From the NCBI GenBank assembly GCA_013002535.1, contig JABDJK010000009.1, forward strand, positions 1-64,000: a stretch of DNA of 64,000 nucleotides. Direction: 5' to 3'. Source of the DNA: Hyphococcus sp. (GTDB lineage: Bacteria > Pseudomonadota > Alphaproteobacteria > Caulobacterales > Parvularculaceae). The notes under the pieces were generated by a model that saw nothing but the letters and a program-made list of their open reading frames with translations, did no database searches and was not told where the DNA came from. This document shows, piece by piece, positions 30,362-39,944 of this stretch. A program made the translations under genes and the position numbers. Each line of letters opens with the position of its first letter. Within the stretch, counting starts at the first letter, position 1.

Positions 30362-30409
30362 CTATTGACTACATCTGTAGTCTATCTTGACTACATTTGT
30401 AGTCAATAG
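30362..30409 (-). promoter_or_regulatory. double-palindrome operator overlapping the blaI-like promoter
   Basis: GACTACAtcTGTAGTC (30367-30382) and GACTACAttTGTAGTC (30389-30404), 22 bp centre to centre, inside CTATTGACTACA...TGTAGTCAATAG; contains minus-strand TTGACT-N16-TAGACT. Confidence 0.88.
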
Positions 30410-30478
30410 CGGTTGTTGCAGGTAGCGGCTTACATTTTGGCAATATGCGAGAGTGCGCGGATGGGCTGCCCAGGCGCG

Positions 30479-31846
30479 CTATCGCCTGCGCCAGGTGGCG
30501 CCGTCGGGTCCGTCTTCAATGATGACGCCTTTCGAGGCGAGATCGTCGCGAATGCGATCTGATGCAGCAAAATCTTTTGCAGCGCGGGCGTCAGCGCGTC
30601 GTTGCATTAACGCCTCTATTTCGTCCGCCGTCGGACCATCACCAACGTCGCCTTTGAACCACTCCGCCGGATCGGCGTTAAAGAAACCCATGAGACGTCC
30701 GGCGGCGCGCAATTCGGCAATCGCGGCGGCGCGTCCCGCACCACCTCCCTGGCTCGCCTTATCGCGTAATTCATGCAGCGCCGCAAAGGCTTCCGGCGTA
30801 TTCAAATCATCAGCAAGGGACGCAAAAATTTTCGCCGGCGGCTCGGCTGACGTGTCATCATTCTCACCGAGCAAGCGATAAAATTTATCCAGTTGCGTTT
30901 TTGACTGACGTAATAAGTCTTCGGTCCATTCGAGCGGTTGACGGTAATGCGCAGACAACAGCGCCCAGCGGATGACTTCGCCCTGCCATTGTTCCAACAG
31001 CTCATGGGTCAATACGACATTGCCGAGCGATTTTGACATTTTATCATCACCCATGCGCAGGAAACCGTTGTGCATCCAGTATCGCGCAAGGGGCGCGCCA
31101 TCATGAACGCAGGCGCTCTGGGCAATTTCATTTTCATGGTGCGGGAAACGCAAATCCTGTCCGCCGCAGTGAATATCGATGGTCTCGCCAAGGCCCGCCT
31201 CTATCATCACCGAGCACTCAAGATGCCAGCCCGGGCGGCCGCGGCCCCATGGGCTTTCCCAACCTGGGTCTTCGTCAGACGACGGTTTCCACAAAACGAA
31301 GTCTGCGGCGTTTTTTTTGTAGGGCGCCACTTCGACCCGGGCGCCGGCGATCATCTCGTCCTGATCTACGCCAGAGAGCGCGCCATACTTATCGAACTGA
31401 TCGACAGCAAAGAGAACATGGCCTTGCGCCTCGTAGGCCGCGCCATAGGCAACCAGCCGTTCGATGAAGCCGATCATCTGTTGCACATGCGCCGTCGCCA
31501 GCGGCTCTGATGTTGGCGGCAAAGCGCCAAGCGCGCGCAACTCCTTGCGATAAATTTCCGCAAACTTCGTTGTTATCTCTGCAATAGGCGCACCGCTCTC
31601 TTGCGAAGCCTTAATGATCTTGTCGTCAATATCAGTAAAATTTCGCGCATAGATAACCGCGCCGTCGCCATAGTGATGGCGCAAAACGCGGAACAACAGG
31701 TCAAAAGAAATTGCCGAACGCGCGTTCCCTATATGCGTGTAATTGTAAACCGTCGGGCCGCAGACATACATGGTCACCCGCGACGGGTCCGCCGGTTCAA
31801 AGACGCGCTTTTTCCGCGCCAACGTATCGTAAAATTGCAAGGCCAT
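30479..31846 (-). CDS. cysS: cysteinyl-tRNA synthetase
   Basis: MYVCGPTVYNYTHIGNARSAISFD; GWHLECSVM; DLRFPHHENEIAQS; KMSKSLGN. Confidence 0.98.
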   Translation of the reverse strand: MALQFYDTLARKKRVFEPADPSRVTMYVCGPTVYNYTHIGNARSAISFDLLFRVLRHHYGDGAVIYARNFTDIDDKIIKASQESGAPIAEITTKFAEIYRKELRALGALPPTSEPLATAHVQQMIGFIERLVAYGAAYEAQGHVLFAVDQFDKYGALSGVDQDEMIAGARVEVAPYKKNAADFVLWKPSSDEDPGWESPWGRGRPGWHLECSVMIEAGLGETIDIHCGGQDLRFPHHENEIAQSACVHDGAPLARYWMHNGFLRMGDDKMSKSLGNVVLTHELLEQWQGEVIRWALLSAHYRQPLEWTEDLLRQSKTQLDKFYRLLGENDDTSAEPPAKIFASLADDLNTPEAFAALHELRDKASQGGGAGRAAAIAELRAAGRLMGFFNADPAEWFKGDVGDGPTADEIEALMQRRADARAAKDFAASDRIRDDLASKGVIIEDGPDGATWRRR

Positions 31847-31879
31847 TAGCGAAGTCCAAACTCAGGGCGTCGGCGAGAA

Positions 31880-31956
<77 letters not shown>

Positions 31957-32062
31957 AATTAAACCGCCGATGCGGCGCTGCTTCTACAACGGCTGCGGCA
32001 CAGATTACCAGTTATTTATGGGCGTATTCCGCCTTATTTTCGCGACAGTTTTCGGCTAAGAA

Positions 32063-33235
32063 TTGATTGTTCGATTCTGGGAGTTCTTGATGGTTACGAA
32101 TATGCGCAAATTGTTCGGGTCAACGGCTGTAAAATTGTTCGCAGCGTCATTGTTCGCGGCGCCTGGCGCTGTAGCCCAAGAAGCGGCGCCCGTTGATGTA
32201 TCAGCCATCGCGAATGCAACGCCCGCCATGTGGCGCGTAACGGATGAAGATTCTGAATTTATTCTCCTCGGCACCTTTCACATTCTCCCACCTGGGCTGG
32301 AATGGCGCACCGATGCCTTGAACAAGGCGATGGAAAAAGCTGACACCGTTTATTTCGAAGTCGAGGCTGATACGCCCGACGCGCAAACCAAAACCATTGG
32401 CATAATGATGATGGAAGGTTTCAACGAACCGGGCGTCACGCTTACCGAAATGCTTGATGAAAACGACGCCGCAAAATTGAAAACGATTTCCACGAGCCTC
32501 AACTTGCCGATTGCCGCCATTGACCCAATGCGGCCATGGAATGCGTTTCTAACGCTCAGTGTTTCCTTCATTGTGAAGCAGGGATTTGATCCGGCGTCCG
32601 GCGTCGATTCCGTTTTGTCAGCGCAAGCGCGGACTCTTGGTAAAAAACTTCAATACTTTGAAACTATCGAAGAACAAATCGGATTCTTCACCGGCCTCGC
32701 ACCTGAAACAGAAAAGTCGCTTCTGGAAATTACACTGCGTGAATGGGAAAATCAGGTCGAAGAATTTGACGATTTGTTCGCTGCCTGGGCTTACGGCGAT
32801 GTCAATTTCATCGACGAGGAAATGAACACCAGTATGCGTGAAGAGGCGCCGGAAGTTTACGCAACGCTAATTACCGAGCGGAATGAAAAATGGGTTGAGC
32901 GCATCGCCGCTGACATGGACGCCGGAGACGGCACAGCGCTCGTTGCCGTCGGCGCGGCGCATCTTGTCGGCGAGGACTCCTTACCAACGCTGCTCAAAGC
33001 CAAGGGTTTCGACGTATCGCGCTACGGCATTGAAGAAGATGCAACAAGCGATGACAACGATAGTGAACCAGAGACGGCGTCGATCGATTTGGTCAATGAA
33101 GACGCCGACGATATCGTCGCGCCGATGCTGGCGCCGGCATCGCCTGCGACAGAATTCGAAACTGATGATGCTGCAAATGATAACAAAGCCCCAGACGTTT
33201 CAATCGAAGATTTGTTGAAAACAATCGAGGAATAG
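32063..33235 (+). CDS. TraB/GumN family protein
   Basis: PAMWRVTDEDSEFILLGTFHILPPGLEWRTDALNKAMEKADTVYFEVE; ALVAVGAAHLVGEDSLPTLL. Confidence 0.88.
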   Translation: MIVRFWEFLMVTNMRKLFGSTAVKLFAASLFAAPGAVAQEAAPVDVSAIANATPAMWRVTDEDSEFILLGTFHILPPGLEWRTDALNKAMEKADTVYFEVEADTPDAQTKTIGIMMMEGFNEPGVTLTEMLDENDAAKLKTISTSLNLPIAAIDPMRPWNAFLTLSVSFIVKQGFDPASGVDSVLSAQARTLGKKLQYFETIEEQIGFFTGLAPETEKSLLEITLREWENQVEEFDDLFAAWAYGDVNFIDEEMNTSMREEAPEVYATLITERNEKWVERIAADMDAGDGTALVAVGAAHLVGEDSLPTLLKAKGFDVSRYGIEEDATSDDNDSEPETASIDLVNEDADDIVAPMLAPASPATEFETDDAANDNKAPDVSIEDLLKTIEE

Positions 33236-33376
33236 CGCCGAAACGCCGGAACAAGCGGCTCATTGGTTAACAAATTCGGCCGCGATATCAGGCATTTTAA
33301 CAGCAATTCACGCTTTGCAGGCTTCTGCGACGCGCTATACTGTCCGCCAGTATTTTGAGTTGAGGGCGGGCAATCT

Positions 33377-34246
33377 ATGAGCAGCGGTTTTTACGGCGAT
33401 GTAAAAAAGCCGAGCAAGGCCCTATTAGCGATTGAGACAGGCCGTGCGCTCGCAGAGTTTGCCGCGCTTCCCGCAGCGCGCCCATTCCTGAATGCGGCGC
33501 GCTTGGGCGACGGCCATCCTGTTTTGGTTTGCCCCGGTTTTCTCGGGGGCGACGGATCAACAACCGTCTTACGCAATTTCATTCATGAAAAAGGATATGA
33601 CGTCTACGGATGGAAACTTGGTCAAAATCTGGGCCTGAAAACCACCGGCGATGAAGGCGAGCTTTTAATCGACCGCGTCACCGATATTTTTGCGCGCCGC
33701 AAGCGGCGTCTGACACTCGTTGGCTGGAGCCTTGGCGGCGTCATGTGCCGCGAAATCGCCAAGGCGATGCCAGACAAAATCCGGCAAGTTGTGACCTTGG
33801 GCAGCCCCATTGTTGGCCGCCCGGATACGTCAAACGTCCATTGGCTCTATGAGCGACTAACTGGCCATGTTCTGAACAACAAGGAGCTGACCGCTCTGCA
33901 GCGCGAATTATCGGCGCCGCCTGAGGAAGTGCCCTCAACCTCGATATTCACGAAAACCGACGGCATTGTTGCCTGGCGCACCTGCATCGAGCCGCCTTCT
34001 GACTTCACAGACAACATAGAAGTCTACGCCAGCCATTGTGGCCTGGGCGTCAACGCTGCAGTGTTCTATGCCCTTGCTGATCGGCTGTGCCTCGAACCAG
34101 ATGAATGGGAACCGTTTGACCGGATGAAATCGGTCTGGCGTCAGATGACCTATCCGAGCGCCGGACATGTCTATCATTCTGAAAAACCGAAAAAGCGCCG
34201 TCGCAAAAAACCGGCTGCAAGCGCGATATTTTCCGCTGCGACGTAG
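33377..34246 (+). CDS. alpha/beta hydrolase
   Basis: nucleophile elbow LVGWSLGGVMCREIA; HPVLVCPGFLGGDGSTTVLRNF. Confidence 0.82.
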   Translation: MSSGFYGDVKKPSKALLAIETGRALAEFAALPAARPFLNAARLGDGHPVLVCPGFLGGDGSTTVLRNFIHEKGYDVYGWKLGQNLGLKTTGDEGELLIDRVTDIFARRKRRLTLVGWSLGGVMCREIAKAMPDKIRQVVTLGSPIVGRPDTSNVHWLYERLTGHVLNNKELTALQRELSAPPEEVPSTSIFTKTDGIVAWRTCIEPPSDFTDNIEVYASHCGLGVNAAVFYALADRLCLEPDEWEPFDRMKSVWRQMTYPSAGHVYHSEKPKKRRRKKPAASAIFSAAT

Positions 34247-34299
34247 TCGGTCTTATCTACATCACATCACGCGAAAACGTGCACCACATTAAGTTGTCC

Positions 34300-34400
34300 T
34301 TGCGGGCTTGATCCGCGCAATCCATGGCGCAACGACGTAACCCTTGCGGCGGTTGTAAGTGACAACCATGGATCCTGGCATACGCCGGGATGACGAATGG
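34300..34400. repeat. candidate intergenic palindromic repeat element
   Basis: ATCCATGG (34320-34327) / CCATGGAT (34366-34373) and ATCCTGGCATACGCCGGGATGACGA, resembling dispersed alphaproteobacterial repeats. Confidence 0.45.
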
Positions 34401-34435
34401 TGTTGTTGGCGGCGAATTCCCAATAAAAAACGCTG

Positions 34436-35356
34436 TTACGCGGCGTCTGATTTCGCCGAAGCCTGATCAACAGCTTCAAAGTGCTTGGTCAGAAATCCGA
34501 TAATTTTCGGAATGAATTTCATTGGCAAATCGTGGCCCATGCCTTGAATGACTTCGAGCTGGGCGCCCGGAATATTCTTTGAAATATCGATACCGCCCGG
34601 CAACGGCGCCAATGGGTCCTCAGCGCCATGAATGACGAGCGATGGCGCTTTGATCTTGCGCGTAAATCGTTTTCTGAGATCGCCCGTTTCAATTATTGCA
34701 GCAAGCTGCCGGCGCATGCCCGCTGGATAATTGCTGCGCTCGTATGATGTTGCGAGCCGAGCGCGAAGTTCATCTTCAGTTGAACCGGAATCACGCGTAC
34801 CGATTAGTCCCCAAATATACATGGAGCGCTCAAGCGCTTCTTCTTTAGACGCGCCAGGTTTCGGCGGCGACATCAGCGCCTTTGCAATCTCCGGCGAAAT
34901 CTTTGGCAATCGCGGATTGTTCGTCGATGACATAATGATCGAGAGACCGGCGACACGATCTGGAAAATTTGCGCCCATTATCTGTGAGATCATTCCGCCC
35001 ATGGAAACGCCGACAATATGCGCCTTTGGAACGCCGAGCGCATCAAGCAACGACACTGTATCCTGCGCCATATCAACGAGCGTGTAAGGGGCAAGACCGC
35101 TAAGCTTGAACCGCCGCGCCATCAGCTGCACAGCCGGGTTTGGCGCACGCCTGCTTTTAAATTTGTGCGAATGACCGATGTCGCGATTGTCAAAACGGAT
35201 AACGCGGTAACCGGCTTTTACGAGGCGATCGACAAAGTCCGCCGGCCACCAGGTCAACTGCCCGGCAAGGCCCATGATAAGCAAAACGGGCGGGCCGTCA
35301 TCGGGGCCGGCAACTTCATATTCGATTTCGATGCCATTGGCGGTTGCGGAAGGCAT
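34436..35356 (-). CDS. alpha/beta fold hydrolase
   Basis: GPDDGPPVLLIMGLAGQLTWWPADFVDRLVKAGYRVIRFDNRDIGHS; IVGVSMGGMISQIM. Confidence 0.9.
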   Translation of the reverse strand: MPSATANGIEIEYEVAGPDDGPPVLLIMGLAGQLTWWPADFVDRLVKAGYRVIRFDNRDIGHSHKFKSRRAPNPAVQLMARRFKLSGLAPYTLVDMAQDTVSLLDALGVPKAHIVGVSMGGMISQIMGANFPDRVAGLSIIMSSTNNPRLPKISPEIAKALMSPPKPGASKEEALERSMYIWGLIGTRDSGSTEDELRARLATSYERSNYPAGMRRQLAAIIETGDLRKRFTRKIKAPSLVIHGAEDPLAPLPGGIDISKNIPGAQLEVIQGMGHDLPMKFIPKIIGFLTKHFEAVDQASAKSDAA

Positions 35357-35379
35357 GATCGTCTCCGAGAAAAATTGAT

Positions 35380-37161
35380 TTAGTGAACAGTGCCGGTTGC
35401 ATCAGACGCCGTAGCGCCATTCGCTTTCGCAGCAACTAGTTGTTGCGCCTGTGCGATCCATTTGTCGCGCTGAATACGGCCTTTGAATTTTAATTGCGCT
35501 TCTAGTTTTTCAATATCGCTGTCCTTCAGGTCAGCAATTTGCCGGAATGTTGAAACGCCATTGGCTTTCAGTTTCTTTTGCAAGGTCGGCCCGACACCAT
35601 TGATCATTGTGAGGTCATCCCCGCCGGCATCGGGCTTTTTCTTTTTCTCTGCTTTTTTCGCTGGCGCAGCAACATCAGTTTTCTTTTTGTTTTTCTTTGC
35701 CGCCTTGGCGCCGGCGGCGATCATCTCGTCGTAGGATTCCCGCAAGCACGCTGCGTAGTGATCGGGATCGGAAATCATCTTCCGGTCAGCGGTGAAAGTC
35801 ACCGCGATCCCGCCGCAATAACTCGTCACCGCGTGAAAAATACCGAGACCGTCAAGCACAGGACCGAGGCCGTAAGACGCAACCATTTTTGCGCCGTTCA
35901 TATAGATTGGCACCGGCGGGCCGGGCACATTGCTGACGACAGTATTGAAGATTGGCGTGATCCGGTTGGCGAGGCCAAGGCGCGTGTAAAGCCGCGCCGC
36001 AACGCCGCTTACCATCGCCGGCGCCAGCTTTGACGCGTCAGATAATTGCCGAGCGCCAATTGCATTGGACATCGCCTTTGATTTTTGCGTTGTCTCGTTG
36101 ACGAACATGAGGCGCGAAATCGGATTTTTAATCTCGGTGCCAAGCGCCACTGAAAGTGCAGAGACTTCATTACCCATAGCGCCTTTTTCATTGGCGCTGC
36201 GCACAGAGACCGGCGCCATGGCGATCATTGACTCTGCCGGCAACTCATCTTTGCTTTTCAGGTAACGCCGCAATGCTCCGCCGACAATCGCGAGAACAAC
36301 GTCATTGACCGTCGCTTCGGGAACCGCATTGCGCATATCCTTGATCGCCTGCAGGTCGAACATTTCGCCGCCGACAACACGGTGACCGGAGACAATTCCA
36401 TTGAATCGCGTACGCGGCACTTTGTTGCCGAATAGCGAGAACTCACCGCGTCGGACGCCCGCTAAATATTTCAACGCGCCAGGCGCCATTCTGCGGGCAA
36501 CGCCGATCCCATGAAACGGTTTTGTGACGGCGTTCACTTGCGCGCGGGCAAGCAACTCAACGCCCGATACGTTTTTGCGTTTCCGTTTAAAGTCTCGCGG
36601 CGCGTCAATATCTTCGACTTCCGGCGTCAGCGTATGAACGGCCTGCGCAATTTCAACGCCTGAAACGCCGTCAATTGCCGCGTGGTGAATTTTCGAGACA
36701 ATCGCATAGGAGCCTTTTGGAATGTTCGGGATATTATCGAGACCTTCGATCACCCAGAATTCCCAAAGCGGCTTTGACATATCGAGTTGGCGCGAGTGAA
36801 GTCGCGCCGCCTGAATACAAAGCTGACGCCAGTCGCCCGGTTGCGGCAACGCAATGTGACGAACATGGAATTCAATGTCGAAATCCGGGTCGTCAACCCA
36901 ATATGGGTGATCAACGCCTAGGGGAACCTTCTGCAATTTCTGGCGAAACGTGTCGGTCTTGTGCAGCCGGCTCTCAACGAAATTCAAAATTTCCTTGAAA
37001 CGGACCTTGCCGCCCGGCGCTGTTGACGGATCATAAATCGCCATCGAGCCAATATGCATGGGCGCGCGCGGCGTCTCCGCATAGACAAAGCCGGCGTCGG
37101 TGCCGGTCAGCTGTTCAAGCCCAGATAAAGTTCCAAGAATGCTTTTTGATTTCTTCGCCAT
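35380..37161 (-). CDS. wax ester synthase/diacylglycerol acyltransferase-like protein with C-terminal helix-hairpin-helix-like extension
   Basis: WS/DGAT motif KIHHAAIDGVSG (HHxxxDG), DFDIEFHVRHIALPQPGDWRQL, NTVVSNVPGPPVPIY; C-terminal DDLTMINGVGPTLQKKLKANGVSTFRQIADLKDSDIEKLEAQLKFKGRIQRDKWIAQAQQL. Confidence 0.93.
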   Translation of the reverse strand: MAKKSKSILGTLSGLEQLTGTDAGFVYAETPRAPMHIGSMAIYDPSTAPGGKVRFKEILNFVESRLHKTDTFRQKLQKVPLGVDHPYWVDDPDFDIEFHVRHIALPQPGDWRQLCIQAARLHSRQLDMSKPLWEFWVIEGLDNIPNIPKGSYAIVSKIHHAAIDGVSGVEIAQAVHTLTPEVEDIDAPRDFKRKRKNVSGVELLARAQVNAVTKPFHGIGVARRMAPGALKYLAGVRRGEFSLFGNKVPRTRFNGIVSGHRVVGGEMFDLQAIKDMRNAVPEATVNDVVLAIVGGALRRYLKSKDELPAESMIAMAPVSVRSANEKGAMGNEVSALSVALGTEIKNPISRLMFVNETTQKSKAMSNAIGARQLSDASKLAPAMVSGVAARLYTRLGLANRITPIFNTVVSNVPGPPVPIYMNGAKMVASYGLGPVLDGLGIFHAVTSYCGGIAVTFTADRKMISDPDHYAACLRESYDEMIAAGAKAAKKNKKKTDVAAPAKKAEKKKKPDAGGDDLTMINGVGPTLQKKLKANGVSTFRQIADLKDSDIEKLEAQLKFKGRIQRDKWIAQAQQLVAAKANGATASDATGTVH

Positions 37162-37270
37162 TTTTCGATCCCGGCAGATTTCTGTAATTTTTATATCATT
37201 TAATTCTTACACTAGACGGTGTACACAAAAATAGACTGGAGTTCAAGTTTTTTATTGCAACTGCGAAAAT

Positions 37271-37299
37271 TTGACGCTCTGGGCAATCGGATTTACTGT
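37271..37299 (+). promoter_or_regulatory. candidate sigma70-type promoter for rplU-rpmA
   Basis: TTGACG-N17-TACTGT, about 220 bp upstream of rplU. Confidence 0.4.
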
Positions 37300-37387
37300 T
37301 TTATCCTTTTATTTCCGTTACTTAGCTCTCGACGCGCGACGGCGCCATTTATTCCGCCCAGTTAGCTGCTACGCAGCATTAATCGCA

Positions 37388-37516
37388 CTCTGGGAAACCG
37401 ACCTGAAACCAGCTTGACGCGGGGCTTTCCCAGAGATAGAGACGCGCTTCTTTTAAACAACCGGACGCATGAAGCCGGGGCGAAAAAGGACGATTGGCGA
37501 GGTAGAGACCCGCCAA
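37388..37516 (+). promoter_or_regulatory. structured rplU leader (candidate r-protein autoregulatory RNA)
   Basis: 10-bp perfect inverted repeat CTCTGGGAAA (37388-37397)/TTTCCCAGAG (37426-37435), then TTGGCG-a-GGT-agag-ACC-CGCCAA (37494-37516) ending at the Shine-Dalgarno. Confidence 0.5.
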
Positions 37517-37528
37517 AAGGAGTCGATA

Positions 37529-38143
37529 ATGTACGCAGTCGTAAAGACTGGCGGTAAACAATACCGCGTTTCCAAAGACGATATTCTGCGGGTTGAAAAA
37601 CTCGCTGGCGAAGCTGGCGATCAAATCACGCTCGACGAAGTTTTGATGGTCGGCGACGGCGGTTCCGTCACCGTTGGCGAGCCACGTGTCGATGGCGCAT
37701 CCGTCGCTGCCGAGATCGTCGATCAAATGCGCGACAAGAAAATCATTGTTTTCAAAAAACGCCGCCGGAAAAACTACCGCCGCAAGGCCGGACACCGCCA
37801 GCATCTGACAGTGTTGCGCGTAACCGACATCTTGACGGGCGGCGCCAAGCCAAAACCGGCAGCAAAGAAAGCCGCGCCGAAGAAAGAAGAACCCAAAGAA
37901 AAAGTAGCGCCGAATAAGGAAACGGCTGCATCGGGCGATGACGATCTGAAAAAATTGTCAGGCATAGGCCCGGTTCTTGAGAAGAAACTGCATGAGGCTG
38001 GCGTTACATCATTTGCGCAGATTGCAGCATGGGGCCCGGCGGAAATCGAAGATTTCGACGAGAAGCTTTCGTTTAAAGGCCGCATTGAGCGCGAAGGCTG
38101 GGTTGATCAGGCGAAAAAACTCGCTGCAGGCGAAGAGGAGTAA
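37529..38143 (+). CDS. rplU: 50S ribosomal protein L21 with C-terminal helix-hairpin-helix-like extension
   Basis: [47 protein letters not shown]; extension [65 protein letters not shown] at 37529. Confidence 0.97.
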   Translation: MYAVVKTGGKQYRVSKDDILRVEKLAGEAGDQITLDEVLMVGDGGSVTVGEPRVDGASVAAEIVDQMRDKKIIVFKKRRRKNYRRKAGHRQHLTVLRVTDILTGGAKPKPAAKKAAPKKEEPKEKVAPNKETAASGDDDLKKLSGIGPVLEKKLHEAGVTSFAQIAAWGPAEIEDFDEKLSFKGRIEREGWVDQAKKLAAGEEE

Positions 38144-38146
38144 GAG

Positions 38147-38404
38147 ATGGCGCATAAAAAAGCAGGTGGTTCATCCCGTAACGGGCGCGACAGCGCCGGT
38201 CGTCGTCTGGGCGTCAAGAAATTCGGCAACGAACTTGTTGTTCCAGGCAACATTCTTGTCCGTCAGCGCGGCACGAAATTTCATGCCGGCGCCAATGTCG
38301 GTATGGGCAAAGACCATACGTTGTTCGCATTGACAGGCGGGCGTGTAGCGTTTGCCGAAAAACGCGGCGGACGCAAATACGTTTCCGTCGTCGACGGCGA
38401 ATAG
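38147..38404 (+). CDS. rpmA: 50S ribosomal protein L27
   Basis: [48 protein letters not shown]. Confidence 0.99.
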   Translation: MAHKKAGGSSRNGRDSAGRRLGVKKFGNELVVPGNILVRQRGTKFHAGANVGMGKDHTLFALTGGRVAFAEKRGGRKYVSVVDGE

Positions 38405-38465
38405 CCGGGCGCGCCAAAAAAATCTTGGCCCGGCGATCATATCGCGGGCCGCCAGCAACAAATCG

Positions 38466-38496
38466 AAAGGACGGTCCGTGCGGACCGTCCTTTTTT
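38466..38496 (+). terminator. Rho-independent terminator after rpmA
   Basis: AAAGGACGGTCCG-tg-CGGACCGTCCTTT perfect hairpin plus T tract. Confidence 0.92.
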
Positions 38497-38504
38497 GTTG
38501 AGCA

Positions 38505-39080
38505 ATGAAAATGATAAAAATCCAAACAGACGATCTCTTGTTGCGCTCCATATTACGGGACGATGCAGAGCGATTTTTCGTTTTGTGTAATGACGAACAG
38601 ATCGCGCGCAACACGGCTCGCATCCCGTCACCCTACACAATGGAACAGGCCCGCAAATTCGCAACAAACGCATCGGTGCGATCAATTGATAGCGAATACG
38701 TGTTCGCCATCTGCCGCAATGGTGAAATTGTCGGCTGTGTTGCTGTAACGCCGGACGACAATCCTAAAAACAAATCGAGTTGGGAGATCGGCTATTGGGT
38801 CGGCGCTGCCTATCGCCGAACGGGGGTCGCCACGCGCGCCGTTTGCGCAATTTCGACATTTGCATTTGAGCAGCTTGGAGCCGAAACCGTAACCGCCGGA
38901 TTTTTTGTTGATAATCCGGCATCAGGCCGCGTGTTGAAGCGCTGTGGATTTGTACCGACGGGAGAATGCAGATCGCTTTATTCGGTCGGGCGCGGCGAGG
39001 AAGTCGCAACCATTCGAATGGTGCTGTCAAAGGCTGATTCGAGCGTCATAGACGCCGTCAAAATTGTCGGTGACCAATAA
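38505..39080 (+). CDS. GNAT family N-acetyltransferase
   Basis: IQTDDLLLRSILRDDAERFFVLCNDEQIARNT; WEIGYWVGAAYRRTGVATRAV; NPASGRVLKRCGFVPTGE. Confidence 0.92.
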   Translation: MKMIKIQTDDLLLRSILRDDAERFFVLCNDEQIARNTARIPSPYTMEQARKFATNASVRSIDSEYVFAICRNGEIVGCVAVTPDDNPKNKSSWEIGYWVGAAYRRTGVATRAVCAISTFAFEQLGAETVTAGFFVDNPASGRVLKRCGFVPTGECRSLYSVGRGEEVATIRMVLSKADSSVIDAVKIVGDQ

Positions 39081-39293
39081 ATTGCTCTAATGCGCTATCA
39101 TTGCGTCTAACCGCAGTTATGCTGGCATTCGCGCCGAATCTATCGCCCGGCTAGCTCGTAAGCGATTGCGAAATCGCGCCAGAATAACGGTTTGCCGCAG
39201 CGCTCCTTGTCGCATTTGCCCGATCACGGCAAAGTGACCACTACAGAAGTAAGGGGCGCATCGGGACCGACAAAAAAGAAAAGGGAAACTAAA

Positions 39294-39851
39294 ATGAAAG
39301 ATCAAATTACGAACATTACGGCGCAGCCGATCAGCGCAATGACGAAAGGTTTGTTTGCAGCGGGAGCTGCACTATTCGCGATGACGCTGGCGCCCGTCGC
39401 GAACGCCCATGGCGGCGATGGCTTTACCATCAACGGGTTCAACTTTGGTGATGACACTGAAGACTTGCTGGAAAAACTCATCGAACTCGACGCTGATGAA
39501 ATAGAAGAGATACGTATCGATCTCGCCGACGCCCGCGAAGATGTGCTCGATGCAATCTCTGACGTCGAAGAAGCCAAGGAAGAAGCAAGCGATGTTCCGG
39601 GCGGCGGCGCCATTGTAAAAATTGCGATTGGCATCGCAGCCGGCGCAGTCGTCGAATCAACGGACGAAATTTTTGAGGAATTGCGCGTGTCTCTCAATGA
39701 CGCATCCAAGGAACTCGTTGAGCGCCGGTCTGAAGTCGGCGAAGCAGAATTCGATGAAACGAATAATGCGATCTCGGTCATGCTGTCAGGCATCGCCGGT
39801 ATCGAAGACGCCATCGACACCCTCGTCGCCGCCATGCGCGACGAAGCCTGA
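39294..39851 (+). CDS. exported acidic helical protein of unknown function
   Basis: signal peptide GLFAAGAALFAMTLAPVANAHGG then acidic coiled-coil-like LIELDADEIEEIRIDLADAREDVLDAISDVEEAKEEA; ATG at 39294. Confidence 0.75.
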   Translation: MKDQITNITAQPISAMTKGLFAAGAALFAMTLAPVANAHGGDGFTINGFNFGDDTEDLLEKLIELDADEIEEIRIDLADAREDVLDAISDVEEAKEEASDVPGGGAIVKIAIGIAAGAVVESTDEIFEELRVSLNDASKELVERRSEVGEAEFDETNNAISVMLSGIAGIEDAIDTLVAAMRDEA

Positions 39852-39944
39852 CCCGGAAAAGAGCCAAAACTACTGCACGGCGGCGTTGCCGGCGCGCTTT
39901 TCGCGGCTTAGCTTGGCGGCGTTATCCTAGAAAGGAGCGCCGCC

